Source: Mesobacillus sp. AQ2 (GTDB taxonomy: Bacteria; Bacillota; Bacilli; Bacillales; Cytobacillaceae). From it: 64,000 nt of DNA. The notes beneath the pieces are model-generated. The model had not been told where the DNA came from and did no database searches. It saw only the letters and a list, made by a program, of their open reading frames with translations. The DNA is taken from positions 1,865,001-1,929,000 of the forward strand of contig NZ_CP126080.1 of assembly GCF_030122805.1 (NCBI RefSeq). The letters are read 5' to 3'. Below are positions 48,479-57,914 of this stretch, piece after piece. A program made the translations under genes and the position numbers. How positions within the stretch are numbered: position 1 is the first letter of the stretch; every line of letters starts with the position of its first letter.

Positions 48479-48614
48479 TAGAGTGTATTTATAGGAATAT
48501 TAAATATGAGCATCTCAACGTATACATAGAGTAAAGATGTTTTGCAGGATTACAAACAGTGAAGAATGGATAGAAAAAGATTACTTATCGTGTTCCCATT
48601 AAAGGAGGATTTAA

Positions 48615-49892
48615 ATGGCTGTCATTTCAGAAACAATCAAGGATATGAAGGGTTACAAGCTTCACATCGTAAAAACAGCAAAGTTCAAGACAAACACAAT
48701 TGTCTGGAAGATGAAAACACCTCTGACGAGCGAAAACGTAACAAAACGTGCTTTGCTTCCATACGTTCTGCAGAGCAGCTCAAAAGCATACGAGACAACT
48801 TCAAAGCTGCGCTCCTATTTAGATGAGCTCTATGGGGCCAATCTTTATGTTGATGTATCCAAAAAAGGGGAGTACCAGGTCATTAGCTTCTCGCTTGAAA
48901 TTGCCAATGAAAAATTCCTGAGTGACCCAGAGCCTTTGTTGAAAAAGGGGATGGAATTAATCGCAGAAATCCTTGTCAATCCTCTGGCCGAGAATGATGC
49001 TTTTGACAAAGAAACGGTGGAGAAGGAAAAGCGCACCCTTAAACAGAGGATTCAGGCAGTTTATGATGATAAAATGCGCTACTCCAATTTCAGGCTTGTA
49101 CAGGAAATGTGTAAAGGTGAGCCGTATGCATTGCATGTGAATGGAGAAATAGACGATATCCCCCAGATTAATGAGGGGAACTTGTATGAGTATTACAAGC
49201 AGGCTTTTGCAGAGGACGAAATGGATTTGTACATTATTGGCGATGTGAACGAAGACGAAGTCCATTCCACTGCTGACGAACTGCTTCAATTCGAGGATAG
49301 GGTCCCTGTGAAGGTGGAAACACATCATGCTGGCAGCATAGAAGAAAAAACAGTAAAAGATCAGGAAGATGTAAAACAAGGCAAGCTGAATATCGGCTAT
49401 CGGACAAATGTGCTTTATGGTGATCAGGACTATTATGCACTTCAGGTGTTCAATGGTATCTTTGGCGGCTTCTCACATTCCAAGTTATTTTTGAATGTCC
49501 GCGAAAAAAACAGCCTTGCCTATTATGTCGCCAGTCGTCTTGAAAGCCACAAGGGTTTGATGATGGTCATGTCTGGTATCGAATTCGAAAATTTTGAGCT
49601 CGCTGTTAAAATAATCCGTGAACAAATGGAAGCCATGCAAGCAGGCGATTTTACCGATCAGGAAGTTGAACAGACAAAAGCGGTGATTGAAAACCAAATG
49701 CTTGAAACTATGGATACTGCAAGAGGCATGGTAGAGGTCCTTTATCATAATGTTGTATCAGATCAAAATGTTAGCCTCGATGACTGGCTTCAGGGCATGA
49801 GTAAAACCACAAAAGAAGAAATCGTCGATGTAGCCAAGAAGGTCCAGCTTGACACGGTTTACTTCTTAACTGGATTGGAGGCGGACAAATAA
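48615..49892 (+). CDS. ymfF: M16-fold protein YmfF, probably inactive protease subunit
   Basis: A 425-residue M16-fold protein. The region where the zinc motif HxxEH should be reads RALLPYVLQSSSKAYETTSK, so the metal ligands are absent. The C-terminal half keeps the M16 substrate-binding fold (FNGIFGGFSHSKLFLNVREKNSLAYY). It overlaps the active homologue YmfH by one base, which suggests an alpha/beta heterodimer like the mitochondrial processing peptidase. The start follows AAAGGAGGA. Confidence 0.88.
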   Translation: MAVISETIKDMKGYKLHIVKTAKFKTNTIVWKMKTPLTSENVTKRALLPYVLQSSSKAYETTSKLRSYLDELYGANLYVDVSKKGEYQVISFSLEIANEKFLSDPEPLLKKGMELIAEILVNPLAENDAFDKETVEKEKRTLKQRIQAVYDDKMRYSNFRLVQEMCKGEPYALHVNGEIDDIPQINEGNLYEYYKQAFAEDEMDLYIIGDVNEDEVHSTADELLQFEDRVPVKVETHHAGSIEEKTVKDQEDVKQGKLNIGYRTNVLYGDQDYYALQVFNGIFGGFSHSKLFLNVREKNSLAYYVASRLESHKGLMMVMSGIEFENFELAVKIIREQMEAMQAGDFTDQEVEQTKAVIENQMLETMDTARGMVEVLYHNVVSDQNVSLDDWLQGMSKTTKEEIVDVAKKVQLDTVYFLTGLEADK

Positions 49893-51184
49893 TGGAGAAG
49901 ATCACTTTTGAACAACTTCAGGAAGAAATGTACTATGAAAAGCTGAATAATGGGCTTGATGTCTACATTCTGCCGAAAAAAGGCTTCAATAAAACATATG
50001 CCACATTTACAACGAAATACGGTTCAATCGATAATCACTTCCTTCCTCCGGGAAAGGATGAATACGTTAAGGTCCCTGATGGCATTGCCCACTTCCTTGA
50101 GCATAAATTATTTGAAAAGGAAGATGGGGATGTATTTCAGCAGTTCAGCAAGCAGGGTGCATCTGCGAATGCTTTCACATCGTTTACGAGGACTGCTTAC
50201 TTATTTTCCAGTACCTCCAATGTGGAGAAAAACCTTGAAACACTGATTGACTTCGTTCAAGAGCCTTATTTCACAGAGAAGACGGTTGAAAAGGAAAAGG
50301 GAATCATCGGGCAGGAAATCACGATGTATGATGACAACCCTGACTGGAGGCTGTATTTCGGGCTTATACAGAATATGTATAAAAACCACCCAGTAAGCAT
50401 CGATATCGCGGGTACCATCGAATCGATTTCCCATATAACGAAAGATATGCTGTATGAATGCTATGAAACCTTCTACCACCCAAGCAATATGCTGCTGTTT
50501 GTGGTTGGTCCTGTCAACCCTGATGAAATCATGGGCCAGATAAAAGATAACCAGAGCAAGAAAGAGTATAAGAACAAGCCTGAAATCCAGCGGAAATTTG
50601 ATGCAGAACAGGCTGGAGTCGCTGAAAAGAAACAAGTCCTTAAAATGAACGTCCAAACATCAAAATGCCTTGTGGGAATCAAAGCTGCCAACCCGACTGA
50701 ATCAGGAAGCGAAATGCTGAAAAATGAACTTTCAGTTAATGTGCTCCTTGATATGCTATTTGGAAAAAGCTCTGATAACTACACTGAATTGTATAGTTCG
50801 GGGTTGATTGACGACACGTTTTCCTATGACTATTCACAGGAGCAAGGTTTCGGGTTCGCGATGGTTGGCGGAGATACAAATGAGCCGGATGTCCTGGCCA
50901 GTAAGCTTGAAGCGATGCTGAAGGAAGCGAAATCGGGTCAGGGACTCACTGCTGAAAGCCTCGAAAGGACAAAAAAGAAAAAAATTGGGGCTTTCTTAAG
51001 AGCGGTGAATTCACCAGAATATATCGCAAATCAATTCACGCGTTACGCTTTCAATGATATGGATTTGTTCGAAGTAGTCCCTGTGCTTGAAAGTCTCACA
51101 ATGGATGATCTCAATCAGGCAGCTGAACGGCTTATATCAGAGGACCGATTCACAGTCTGCCAGGTAGTTCCAAAGGGGAAGTAA
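49892..51184 (+). CDS. ymfH: M16 family zinc protease YmfH
   Basis: A 430-residue M16 peptidase with an intact HFLEH zinc motif (residues 67-71) and a downstream EKGIIGQEITMYDDNPDW segment carrying the third ligand Glu. It is translationally coupled to ymfF (TAATG), and the two probably form one protease. It is a family distinct from MlpA at 28264. The substrate is unknown. Confidence 0.9.
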   Translation: MEKITFEQLQEEMYYEKLNNGLDVYILPKKGFNKTYATFTTKYGSIDNHFLPPGKDEYVKVPDGIAHFLEHKLFEKEDGDVFQQFSKQGASANAFTSFTRTAYLFSSTSNVEKNLETLIDFVQEPYFTEKTVEKEKGIIGQEITMYDDNPDWRLYFGLIQNMYKNHPVSIDIAGTIESISHITKDMLYECYETFYHPSNMLLFVVGPVNPDEIMGQIKDNQSKKEYKNKPEIQRKFDAEQAGVAEKKQVLKMNVQTSKCLVGIKAANPTESGSEMLKNELSVNVLLDMLFGKSSDNYTELYSSGLIDDTFSYDYSQEQGFGFAMVGGDTNEPDVLASKLEAMLKEAKSGQGLTAESLERTKKKKIGAFLRAVNSPEYIANQFTRYAFNDMDLFEVVPVLESLTMDDLNQAAERLISEDRFTVCQVVPKGK

Positions 51185-51201
51185 CTGACATATGAAGCGT
51201 G

Positions 51202-51229
51202 TGCGCCGGCCTTTCCCGGCGCATATTTA
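51202..51229 (+). terminator. hairpin after ymfH
   Basis: TGCGCCGG pairs perfectly with CCGGCGCA, but the tail is ATATTTAATT rather than a clean T-run. Confidence 0.65.
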
Positions 51230-51255
51230 ATTAGAAATGGTGAGAGGGAAAAGAC

Positions 51256-51978
51256 ATGAAAAGATTCGCATTGGTGACAGGTGCAAGCGGAGCAATCGGT
51301 AAAGCAATCTCAATCAAGCTGGCATCAGAAGGTTATTCGCTTTACTTACATTACAATCAGAACGAAAAGGGAATTGGAGAGCTTTTAAGCGAGATTGGCT
51401 CATTTGGCGGAGAATATATACCGATCAAGGCCAATTTAGCCTCGAAGACAGGTTATCTTGAATTAGCCAACCAGATTTTTTCGATTGATGCAATCGTACA
51501 TAATGCTGGCAATGCTTTATATGGCCTTCTCGAGGATTTGGAAGAAGAAGAAACAGAAGCCTTGATTCAAATCCATGTTACAACGCCGCTTCTTCTGACA
51601 AAAAAGCTGCTTCCAAAATTGCGGCAAAAACAAAATGGGAATATTGTGATTGTCTCATCTATATGGGGCCAGACAGGAGCGTCATATGAGGTGGCGTATT
51701 CAACAGTAAAGGGAGCGCAGTTGGCATTTGCGAAAGCGCTAAGCAAAGAACTGGCACCTTCTAAAATTAGGGTGAACGCAGTTGCGCCTGGAGCGATCCA
51801 GACTCCAATGGTAGACGGATTTACCCTCGAGGAACTTGAAGCGATTGCTGCTGAGGTCCCATCCGGCCGTCTTGGGACCCCTGAAGAAGTAGCAAATGGC
51901 GTGGAATTCCTTTTATCTGAGAAATCCTCCTATATTACCGGACAGGTTGTGGCAATCAACGGCGGCTGGCTGACCTGA
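51256..51978 (+). CDS. ymfI: short-chain dehydrogenase/reductase YmfI
   Basis: A 240-residue SDR with TGASGAIG (about residues 8-15), HNAGNA, the catalytic Ser in VSSIWG and the Tyr/Lys pair in YSTVK. The C-terminal GQVVAINGGW is typical of 3-oxoacyl-ACP reductase-like members. The physiological substrate is unknown; in bacilli it always accompanies ymfF and ymfH. The start follows GAGAGGGA. Confidence 0.9.
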   Translation: MKRFALVTGASGAIGKAISIKLASEGYSLYLHYNQNEKGIGELLSEIGSFGGEYIPIKANLASKTGYLELANQIFSIDAIVHNAGNALYGLLEDLEEEETEALIQIHVTTPLLLTKKLLPKLRQKQNGNIVIVSSIWGQTGASYEVAYSTVKGAQLAFAKALSKELAPSKIRVNAVAPGAIQTPMVDGFTLEELEAIAAEVPSGRLGTPEEVANGVEFLLSEKSSYITGQVVAINGGWLT

Positions 51979-52079
51979 ACAATTTGTGACAAATTTTCTA
52001 ATCCCGTTTCTTGATGAATAATTCTCCGCGAACCAATGCAAAATAACCTTGTACTATTTTAGACAAGGAGGTTGTCAAT

Positions 52080-52337
52080 ATGTCTGTATTGGAAAATTGG
52101 AATCAGTGGAAAGACTTCCTGGGAGACCGTCTTCATCAGGCGCAGGATCAAGGGATGAATAAAGAAGTAATGGGTGATCTTGCATACCAGATCGGCGACT
52201 ATCTTGCCAAGAACGTCGACCCTAAGAACGAACAGGAAAGAGTTCTTTCAGACCTTTGGTCAGTAGCAAGCCCGGACGAGCAGCATGCGATCGCTACCAT
52301 GATGGTAAAGCTTGTTCAAAACAACGGAAGTAAATAG
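52080..52337 (+). CDS. ymfJ: YmfJ (DUF3243) small protein
   Basis: An 85-residue soluble helical protein, with MSVLENWNQWKDFLGDRLHQA and a central KNVDPKNEQERVLSDLW segment, matching DUF3243/YmfJ. The function is unknown. The ribosome binding site (AAGGAGGTTG) is strong. A terminator closes the gene. Confidence 0.88.
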   Translation: MSVLENWNQWKDFLGDRLHQAQDQGMNKEVMGDLAYQIGDYLAKNVDPKNEQERVLSDLWSVASPDEQHAIATMMVKLVQNNGSK

Positions 52338-52350
52338 GTGAGTTTGATGA

Positions 52351-52379
52351 AGAGGGGACTTACATTCCTCTCTTTTTTT
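52351..52379 (+). terminator. terminator after ymfJ
   Basis: AGAGGGG pairs with TTCCTCT (with wobbles), followed by seven T residues. Confidence 0.85.
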
Positions 52380-52528
52380 ATTTATAACAGTCCATATCAG
52401 ATGCATTAGGCCAGTTTTCATTTCTGGCTTGTTTTTCCTTTCATCTTCTTAGAAAATCATATATTATAGTAGCTAGATAATCGATGTCAAAATGTGTTGC
52501 AATTATTGGCTGAAAGCAGAGGAGGAGA

Positions 52529-53323
52529 ATGATGGAGAAGAAAGAATGGTACTTGGAATATGAAATAATGATTAACCGTCCAGGACTGCTAGGTGATATT
52601 TCCTCTTTGCTTGGAATGCTGTCCATCAATATTGTAACGATCAATGGTGTGGATGAAGGAAGACGTGGCCTATTGATCCTTGCGAAAGATGATGATCAAA
52701 TTGAGAGACTTGAGTCAATTTTAAATACTATGGATACAATAAGGGTAATTAAAATCAGGGAGCCTAAACTGCGTGACCGGATGGCGGTAAGACATGGCAG
52801 GTACATACAACGTGATGCGGACGATAAAAAAACATTCCGGTTTGTAAGGGATGAACTTGGACTGCTGGTCGACTTTATGGCAGAATTGTTTAAGATGGAG
52901 GGGCATAAACTGATTGGCATACGTGGAATGCCTCGTGTCGGAAAGACAGAATCTGTTGTGGCATCAAGTGTTTGTGCCAATAAAAGATGGCTTTTTGTTT
53001 CCTCTACATTATTGAAGCAGACAATTCGCAATCAGTTGATTGAGGATGAGTACAATGCTGATAACCTATTCATCATCGATGGTATTGTTTCAACAAGGAG
53101 AGCCAATGAAAAGCACTGGCAGCTTGTCAGGGAAATCATGCGCCTTCCTGCAGTCAAGGTTGTGGAACATCCTGATATTTTTGTCCAGAACACAGAATAT
53201 ACATTGGATGATTTTGATTATATTATCGAATTAAGAAATAACCCCGATGAGGAAATCGTATATGATATGGTCCAGAAGAATCACATGTTTACTGATTCCG
53301 ATTTTGGAGGATTTGATTTTTAA
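52529..53323 (+). CDS. ymfK: YmfK (DUF3388) ACT-domain/P-loop protein
   Basis: A 264-residue protein. Its N-terminal ~75 residues look like an ACT regulatory domain (NRPGLLGDISSLLGMLSINI). The rest holds a P-loop, GMPRVGKTES, near residues 132-141, and further on a short hydrophobic run FIIDG that could be Walker B. Both features are what I see in the sequence; the family (DUF3388) has no known role. Two ATG codons stand in tandem after GGAGGAG. It is 20 bp before ymfM and probably co-transcribed. Confidence 0.85.
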   Translation: MMEKKEWYLEYEIMINRPGLLGDISSLLGMLSINIVTINGVDEGRRGLLILAKDDDQIERLESILNTMDTIRVIKIREPKLRDRMAVRHGRYIQRDADDKKTFRFVRDELGLLVDFMAELFKMEGHKLIGIRGMPRVGKTESVVASSVCANKRWLFVSSTLLKQTIRNQLIEDEYNADNLFIIDGIVSTRRANEKHWQLVREIMRLPAVKVVEHPDIFVQNTEYTLDDFDYIIELRNNPDEEIVYDMVQKNHMFTDSDFGGFDF

Positions 53324-53343
53324 CAGTATTGGAAGGTGTTATC

Positions 53344-54225
53344 GTGTCTGAGTTAGGAATTATTTTAAAGGAAGCACGGGAAGCAAAAGGTCTCAGCCTG
53401 GACGAACTGCAGTCCATCACGAAAATTCAAAAGCGTTATCTCCTGGGCATTGAAGAAGGCAATTATTCTATGATGCCAGGTAAGTTCTATGTTCGGGCAT
53501 TCATCAAACAATATGCCGAAGCAGTGGGCCTTGATCCGGACCAGCTTTTTGAACAGCATAAATCCGAAATCCCATCTTCATATAACGAAGAGTTGCCAGA
53601 ACAGCTGTCACGTGTCCAATCGAGGAAGAGTCTTTCACCAGAAACTTCTAAGGTTCTGAATGTACTTCCAAAAATATTGATTGGCATCTTCATTATTGGC
53701 GCGATAGCTCTCGTGTGGTATTTAATTGTCAAAAACGCTGGCGATGACGCTGGACAGACTGCGAATACCAAAAAGGACCAGCCAATCGTTGAAGAACCTG
53801 CAGGGAGCGCGGAAGATGCCGCTGATGATGATCCAAGCGAATCTGATACCCCTGCTGAGGAAAAACCTGCTGAAGAAGAAGCAGAGCCTGAAACCCCGGC
53901 ACAGGAGCTTACAGTCTCTTCTAGCAATGGCAGCAAGACGGTATACGAACTGAAGAATACCGATAAATTTGCCATCAAGATTGTTTCACTTGGGCAAACA
54001 TGGGTTGGCCTTTCTAATGGGGCTGGGAAATCGATCTTCCAGGGTATGCTGGATAAAGACAAAACTGGAAGCCATACAGAAGATATGACCAGTGAAACAG
54101 AGGCAGTCATCAATATCGGACGGGCTACCGAAACGGAAATTTACGTAAACGACCAAAAGCTAGAGTACGCCGTTTCGCCGGAAGAGGATATGACCCAGCT
54201 GATCACAATCAAATTTGTGAAATAA
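53344..54225 (+). CDS. rodZ: RodZ-like cell-shape protein YmfM
   Basis: A 293-residue RodZ-type protein: an N-terminal Cro/CI-like helix-turn-helix (about residues 3-70), one membrane helix (about 108-130, ending WYLIVK), a long acidic Pro/Glu/Ala-rich linker (about 140-195), and a C-terminal DUF4115 beta domain. RodZ links MreB to the elongation machinery. I chose the GTG at 53344, which follows GGAAGGTG; an upstream in-frame TTG overlaps that site. It lies next to pgsA, as in other bacilli. Confidence 0.9.
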   Translation: MSELGIILKEAREAKGLSLDELQSITKIQKRYLLGIEEGNYSMMPGKFYVRAFIKQYAEAVGLDPDQLFEQHKSEIPSSYNEELPEQLSRVQSRKSLSPETSKVLNVLPKILIGIFIIGAIALVWYLIVKNAGDDAGQTANTKKDQPIVEEPAGSAEDAADDDPSESDTPAEEKPAEEEAEPETPAQELTVSSSNGSKTVYELKNTDKFAIKIVSLGQTWVGLSNGAGKSIFQGMLDKDKTGSHTEDMTSETEAVINIGRATETEIYVNDQKLEYAVSPEEDMTQLITIKFVK

Positions 54226-54273
54226 TGTAACGTAATAAAATGCAGTCCGATTAGAGGCTGCTGCAACAAAAAT

Positions 54274-54301
54274 GCCCGTATGGACGTTTGTTTATACGGG
54301 C
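54274..54301. terminator. hairpin after ymfM, likely a terminator on the - strand
   Basis: GCCCGTAT pairs perfectly with ATACGGGC. The AAAAAT run lies on the left, so it is a better terminator for the - strand. It may still stop rodZ transcripts. Confidence 0.5.
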
Positions 54302-54318
54302 TATACTATTAGTGCTAA

Positions 54319-54366
54319 GCTCCAGCGCTTCTCGGAGCTTGTTGAGGTGCTTGCCGCTTCAGGCAT
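54319..54366. repeat. degenerate Bacillus intergenic repeat (gctccag type)
   Basis: GCTCCAGCGCTTCTCGGAGC followed by TTG and AGGTGCTTGCCGC resembles the right part of the element at 11321-11371. It has drifted more than that copy. Confidence 0.5.
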
Positions 54367-54448
54367 ATTTAATGTCGTTTTTTACATATTGGATATAATG
54401 AAGAAGTCAGCCAAATGGCTGTGTAATTAACATCTGGAGGAATAGGAT

Positions 54449-55027
54449 ATGAACTTGCCAAATAAAATTACGGTTTCACGCATTTTATTGATTCCGTTAT
54501 TCTTGATCGTGATGGTTGTTCCATTTTCCTGGGGCGAGATTGCCCTGCTTGGAACGACAATGCCGGTCACTCATTTAGTAGGAGCGCTGATTTATATTTT
54601 CGCTTCTGTTACAGACTGGGTTGATGGGTATCTTGCACGGAAACATAATCTCGTTACGAATCTGGGGAAATTCCTTGATCCGCTGGCGGATAAACTTCTG
54701 GTCTCCTCGGCACTGATTGTGCTTGTTGAACTTGGGTATGCCCCAGCGTGGATTGTCATCGTGATCATCAGCAGGGAGTTTGCCGTGACAGGGCTTCGTT
54801 TATTGCTTGCGGGAGGCGGCGAGGTTGTTGCTGCCAAGATGCCAGGGAAAATCAAAATGTGGGCTCAAACAGTCGCGATTTCCGCTTTGTTGCTGCATAA
54901 TATCATCTTTGAAGCTTTCTCAATCCCGTTTGCCGATATCGCCTTATGGGTGGCGATGTTCTTTACAATCTGGTCTGGTTGGGACTACTTCGCCAAGAAC
55001 AAGCAAATATTCAGCAATTCTAAATAA
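54449..55027 (+). CDS. pgsA: CDP-diacylglycerol-glycerol-3-phosphate phosphatidyltransferase
   Basis: A 192-residue membrane enzyme making phosphatidylglycerol phosphate from CDP-diacylglycerol (the CdsA product) and glycerol 3-phosphate. The CDP-alcohol phosphotransferase motif DWVDGYLAR-x8-G-x3-D-x3-D is complete. It has about five hydrophobic segments. The start follows TCTGGAGGA. A TATAAT hexamer (54394-54399) and a short CAGCC/GGCTG hairpin (54408-54421) lie before it. Confidence 0.96.
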   Translation: MNLPNKITVSRILLIPLFLIVMVVPFSWGEIALLGTTMPVTHLVGALIYIFASVTDWVDGYLARKHNLVTNLGKFLDPLADKLLVSSALIVLVELGYAPAWIVIVIISREFAVTGLRLLLAGGGEVVAAKMPGKIKMWAQTVAISALLLHNIIFEAFSIPFADIALWVAMFFTIWSGWDYFAKNKQIFSNSK

Positions 55028-55050
55028 AGGATTTGCCAGGAGGATGTCAT

Positions 55051-56298
55051 ATGAATGCAGAAATCATAGCAGTTGGATCTGAATTGCTTCTCGGGCAAAT
55101 TGTCAATACAAACGCCAGGTTCCTGTCAAGGCAGCTTGCAGACCTGGGAATCAATGTATTCTATCACACGGTTGTCGGGGATAATTCCGATAGGCTGAAA
55201 AGTGCAATCAGGATTGCCCAGGAACGTGCAGAATTGATCATTTTCACTGGCGGCCTTGGGCCAACTAAAGATGACCTCACCAAAGATACCATTGCCGCTC
55301 AGCTCGGAAAGAAATTGGTGCTTGATGAGGAAGCCATGAGGTCGATCGAACTCTATTTTGAAAAAACGAAGAGGGTAATGACCGAGAATAACAGGAAGCA
55401 GGCTCTCGTGATTGACGGTTCCGTTATTCTTAAGAACGAAAATGGCATGGCTCCGGGTATGTTCCTGTCAACATCTGACCACAAGTATATGCTGTTGCCG
55501 GGTCCTCCTTCTGAAATGGAGCCCATGTTCCTGAAATATGGCCAGGCAGCTATCACTGGCATAAATGGCAGCCAGGCAAGGATTGAATCAAGAGTCCTGC
55601 GTTTTTTTGGAATAGGCGAGGCAGCATTGGAAGCACAAATAGAGGATTTAATCGATCAGCAAAGCAATCCGACCATTGCCCCGCTGGCAGGTGACGGGGA
55701 AGTGACCCTGAGGCTTACAGCAAGAGATGATGCTAATGGCACTGCCCAGGAATTAATTGATAAAGTGGAAGCGGAAATCATGGACAGAGTCGGCGAGTAT
55801 TTCTATGGTTACGACGAAACCTCACTAATATTGGAACTTTCCAAACTAGTAAAAAGCAAGAACTTGACGATATCAGCAGCGGAAAGCCTTACAGGCGGGA
55901 TGTTCCAGGAGGAATTGACCTCTGTTTCCGGAGCCAGCAGCCTTTTTAAGGGCGGGATTGTATGCTATTCAAATGAGGCTAAAATCGGACTGGTGAACGT
56001 CAGCCCTGCTACAATAGAGAACTTCGGGGCTGTCAGCAAAGAATGTGCGGAAGAGCTTGCGGTCAATATTGCATCGATCACCAATTCGGAAATTGGCTTA
56101 GGCTTCACGGGAGTGGCAGGCCCTGACTCTCTTGAAGGGCATCCGGCAGGAACTGTTTTCATTGGTGTACATGTAAAGGGGAAGCCAGTGCATGTAGAAA
56201 AATTGAACCTGAGCGGGTCACGAGCTGCAATCAGGAGCAGGTCAGTGAAGTTTGGCTGCCAGCTGCTAATTAATAGATTATCAGAAACACGGAAGTGA
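55051..56298 (+). CDS. cinA: CinA-family competence/damage-inducible protein
   Basis: A 415-residue two-domain protein: an N-terminal molybdopterin-binding-like domain (about 1-165) with GSELLLGQI and FTGGLGPTKDDLT, and a C-terminal amidohydrolase domain (about 255-410) with SAAESLTGG. Some CinA proteins hydrolyse ADP-ribose or deamidate NMN. It precedes recA as in many Gram-positives. I chose ATG 55051, which follows AGGAGG; a TTG at 55033 lies before that site. Its stop codon sits in the loop of the terminator. Confidence 0.94.
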   Translation: MNAEIIAVGSELLLGQIVNTNARFLSRQLADLGINVFYHTVVGDNSDRLKSAIRIAQERAELIIFTGGLGPTKDDLTKDTIAAQLGKKLVLDEEAMRSIELYFEKTKRVMTENNRKQALVIDGSVILKNENGMAPGMFLSTSDHKYMLLPGPPSEMEPMFLKYGQAAITGINGSQARIESRVLRFFGIGEAALEAQIEDLIDQQSNPTIAPLAGDGEVTLRLTARDDANGTAQELIDKVEAEIMDRVGEYFYGYDETSLILELSKLVKSKNLTISAAESLTGGMFQEELTSVSGASSLFKGGIVCYSNEAKIGLVNVSPATIENFGAVSKECAEELAVNIASITNSEIGLGFTGVAGPDSLEGHPAGTVFIGVHVKGKPVHVEKLNLSGSRAAIRSRSVKFGCQLLINRLSETRK

Positions 56299-56317
56299 TT
56301 TGCTTCCGTGTTTTTTC
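56286..56317 (+). terminator. terminator overlapping the cinA stop
   Basis: AACACGGAAG pairs perfectly with CTTCCGTGTT, followed by a T-run. It separates cinA from recA. The TGA stop (56296-56298) falls in the loop. Confidence 0.9.
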
Positions 56318-56454
56318 ATTAGCGAGGTTCCTGGAGTACCGAATAGGCAGATTACTTGCCGAATTCGTGTTTTAAAGGGGATGTTCCTACTCAAAATTAG
56401 TAAAAAAGCTATTTAAAATTCAGTTTTAATGATTATTCCAGCTTCAAAAAAAAA

Positions 56455-56468
56455 CGAATAAATGTTCG
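56455..56468. promoter_or_regulatory. LexA (DinR) box of recA
   Basis: CGAATAAATGTTCG matches the Gram-positive SOS box CGAAC-N4-GTTCG at all positions but one (C to T). It lies 9 bp before the -35. Confidence 0.8.
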
Positions 56469-56477
56469 ATTTTTTAA

Positions 56478-56506
56478 TGGACAAACCGCATGGAAAAAGG
56501 TATAGT
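56478..56506 (+). promoter_or_regulatory. sigma-A promoter of recA
   Basis: TGGACA (56478-56483), a 17-bp spacer and TATAGT (56501-56506), 75 bp before the GTG start. Confidence 0.7.
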
Positions 56507-56581
56507 AATAGTAGGCTTTGAATAAGAGATTTGCGGACAGGCAGTATGCAGTTCGTTTTTTATATAAAAGGAGGAAATTGT

Positions 56582-57622
56582 GTGAGTGATCGTCAAGCGG
56601 CGTTAGATATGGCATTAAAACAAATCGAAAAGCAATTTGGTAAAGGCTCTGTAATGAAGTTGGGTGAGAAGACAGATACCAAGATTTCTACTTCTCCAAG
56701 TGGTTCTCTTGCGCTGGACACAGCGCTGGGAATAGGCGGCTATCCTCGCGGACGTGTTATCGAAATCTATGGACCTGAAAGTTCAGGTAAGACAACTGTT
56801 GCGCTCCATGCGATTGCTGAGGTGCAGGCTAATGGCGGCCAGGCAGCGTTCATTGACGCTGAACACGCGCTGGATCCTGTATATGCACAAAAACTCGGTG
56901 TAAACATTGATGAGCTTCTTTTGTCACAGCCGGACACAGGAGAGCAGGCGCTTGAAATCGCTGAAGCACTTGTACGAAGCGGCGCGATTGATATCATTGT
57001 TATTGACTCCGTTGCAGCTCTAGTCCCTAAGGCAGAAATCGAAGGTGAGATGGGTGATTCCCATGTCGGTCTTCAGGCTCGTTTGATGTCCCAGGCATTG
57101 CGCAAACTTTCCGGTGCAATCAACAAATCAAAGACTATCGCGATCTTCATCAACCAGATTCGTGAAAAGGTTGGCGTCATGTTCGGTAACCCTGAGACTA
57201 CACCAGGCGGCCGTGCTTTGAAGTTCTACTCAAGTGTCCGTCTTGAAGTGCGCCGTGCTGAAACGTTGAAGCAGGGCAATGACATGGTCGGTAACAAAAC
57301 GAAGATTAAAGTTGTCAAGAACAAGGTTGCACCTCCGTTCCGTACAGCTGAAGTGGATATCATGTACGGTGAAGGAATCTCCAAAGAAGGTGAAATCATC
57401 GATATGGGATCAGACCTTGATATCGTAGATAAAAGCGGTTCATGGTATTCCTATAATGGTGAACGTCTTGGACAGGGAAGGGAAAACGCAAAGATTTTCC
57501 TTAAAGAAAACCCATCCATCCGTCTTGAAATTCAGAAGAAAATCCGTGACCACTACGGTCTGGATGGCGAATTCACTGTGACTGAAACAGACGAAGACCA
57601 GGAAGAACTTCAACTGGATTAA
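56582..57622 (+). CDS. recA: recombinase RecA
   Basis: A 346-residue RecA, which forms nucleoprotein filaments on ssDNA for strand exchange and triggers LexA self-cleavage. Walker A GPESSGKT is at residues 64-71, and Walker B ([10 protein letters not shown]) and loop regions are intact. I chose the GTG at 56582 ([12 protein letters not shown]), which follows AAAGGAGG; the upstream ATG at 56531 lies just downstream of the predicted transcription start and has no ribosome binding site. The LexA box in front predicts SOS induction. Confidence 0.98.
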   Translation: MSDRQAALDMALKQIEKQFGKGSVMKLGEKTDTKISTSPSGSLALDTALGIGGYPRGRVIEIYGPESSGKTTVALHAIAEVQANGGQAAFIDAEHALDPVYAQKLGVNIDELLLSQPDTGEQALEIAEALVRSGAIDIIVIDSVAALVPKAEIEGEMGDSHVGLQARLMSQALRKLSGAINKSKTIAIFINQIREKVGVMFGNPETTPGGRALKFYSSVRLEVRRAETLKQGNDMVGNKTKIKVVKNKVAPPFRTAEVDIMYGEGISKEGEIIDMGSDLDIVDKSGSWYSYNGERLGQGRENAKIFLKENPSIRLEIQKKIRDHYGLDGEFTVTETDEDQEELQLD

Positions 57623-57644
57623 TAGATTTACACTAAGGATTAGC

Positions 57645-57675
57645 AAGGTCTCCTGAATGACAGGAGGCCTTTTTG
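57645..57675 (+). terminator. terminator after recA
   Basis: AAGGTCTCCTG pairs with CAGGAGGCCTT (one wobble), followed by a T-run. Confidence 0.92.
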
Positions 57676-57750
57676 GTATGAATTCACTCTAAAAATAAGA
57701 ATTGATTGAATAATTAATTAAAATCGATGACATCCTTATGGGACAAACCC

Positions 57751-57779
57751 TTGACAATAAAATTTGGCAGCTTTACAAT
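57751..57779 (+). promoter_or_regulatory. strong sigma-A promoter of rny
   Basis: Consensus TTGACA (57751-57756), a 17-bp spacer and TACAAT (57774-57779). The leader is about 130 nt and AT-rich. Confidence 0.85.
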
Positions 57780-57914
57780 TAAAAATGTATATTTTACATT
57801 TTCATGGTATTAAAAACGTTTAAAAGCATTAGAGCTGTATGTTGATGCTTGTAACAATGTACATGCCGACACTTTAAAAAACGTAACACAAGTTCATAGC
57901 AAGAGGAGGTGAAA

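Noticed and set aside
53487..54113. 208-codon Ser-rich frame on the - strand
   Set aside because: It is antisense to the acidic linker of the RodZ homologue; the Ser/Ala richness is just the reverse of Glu/Ala codons.
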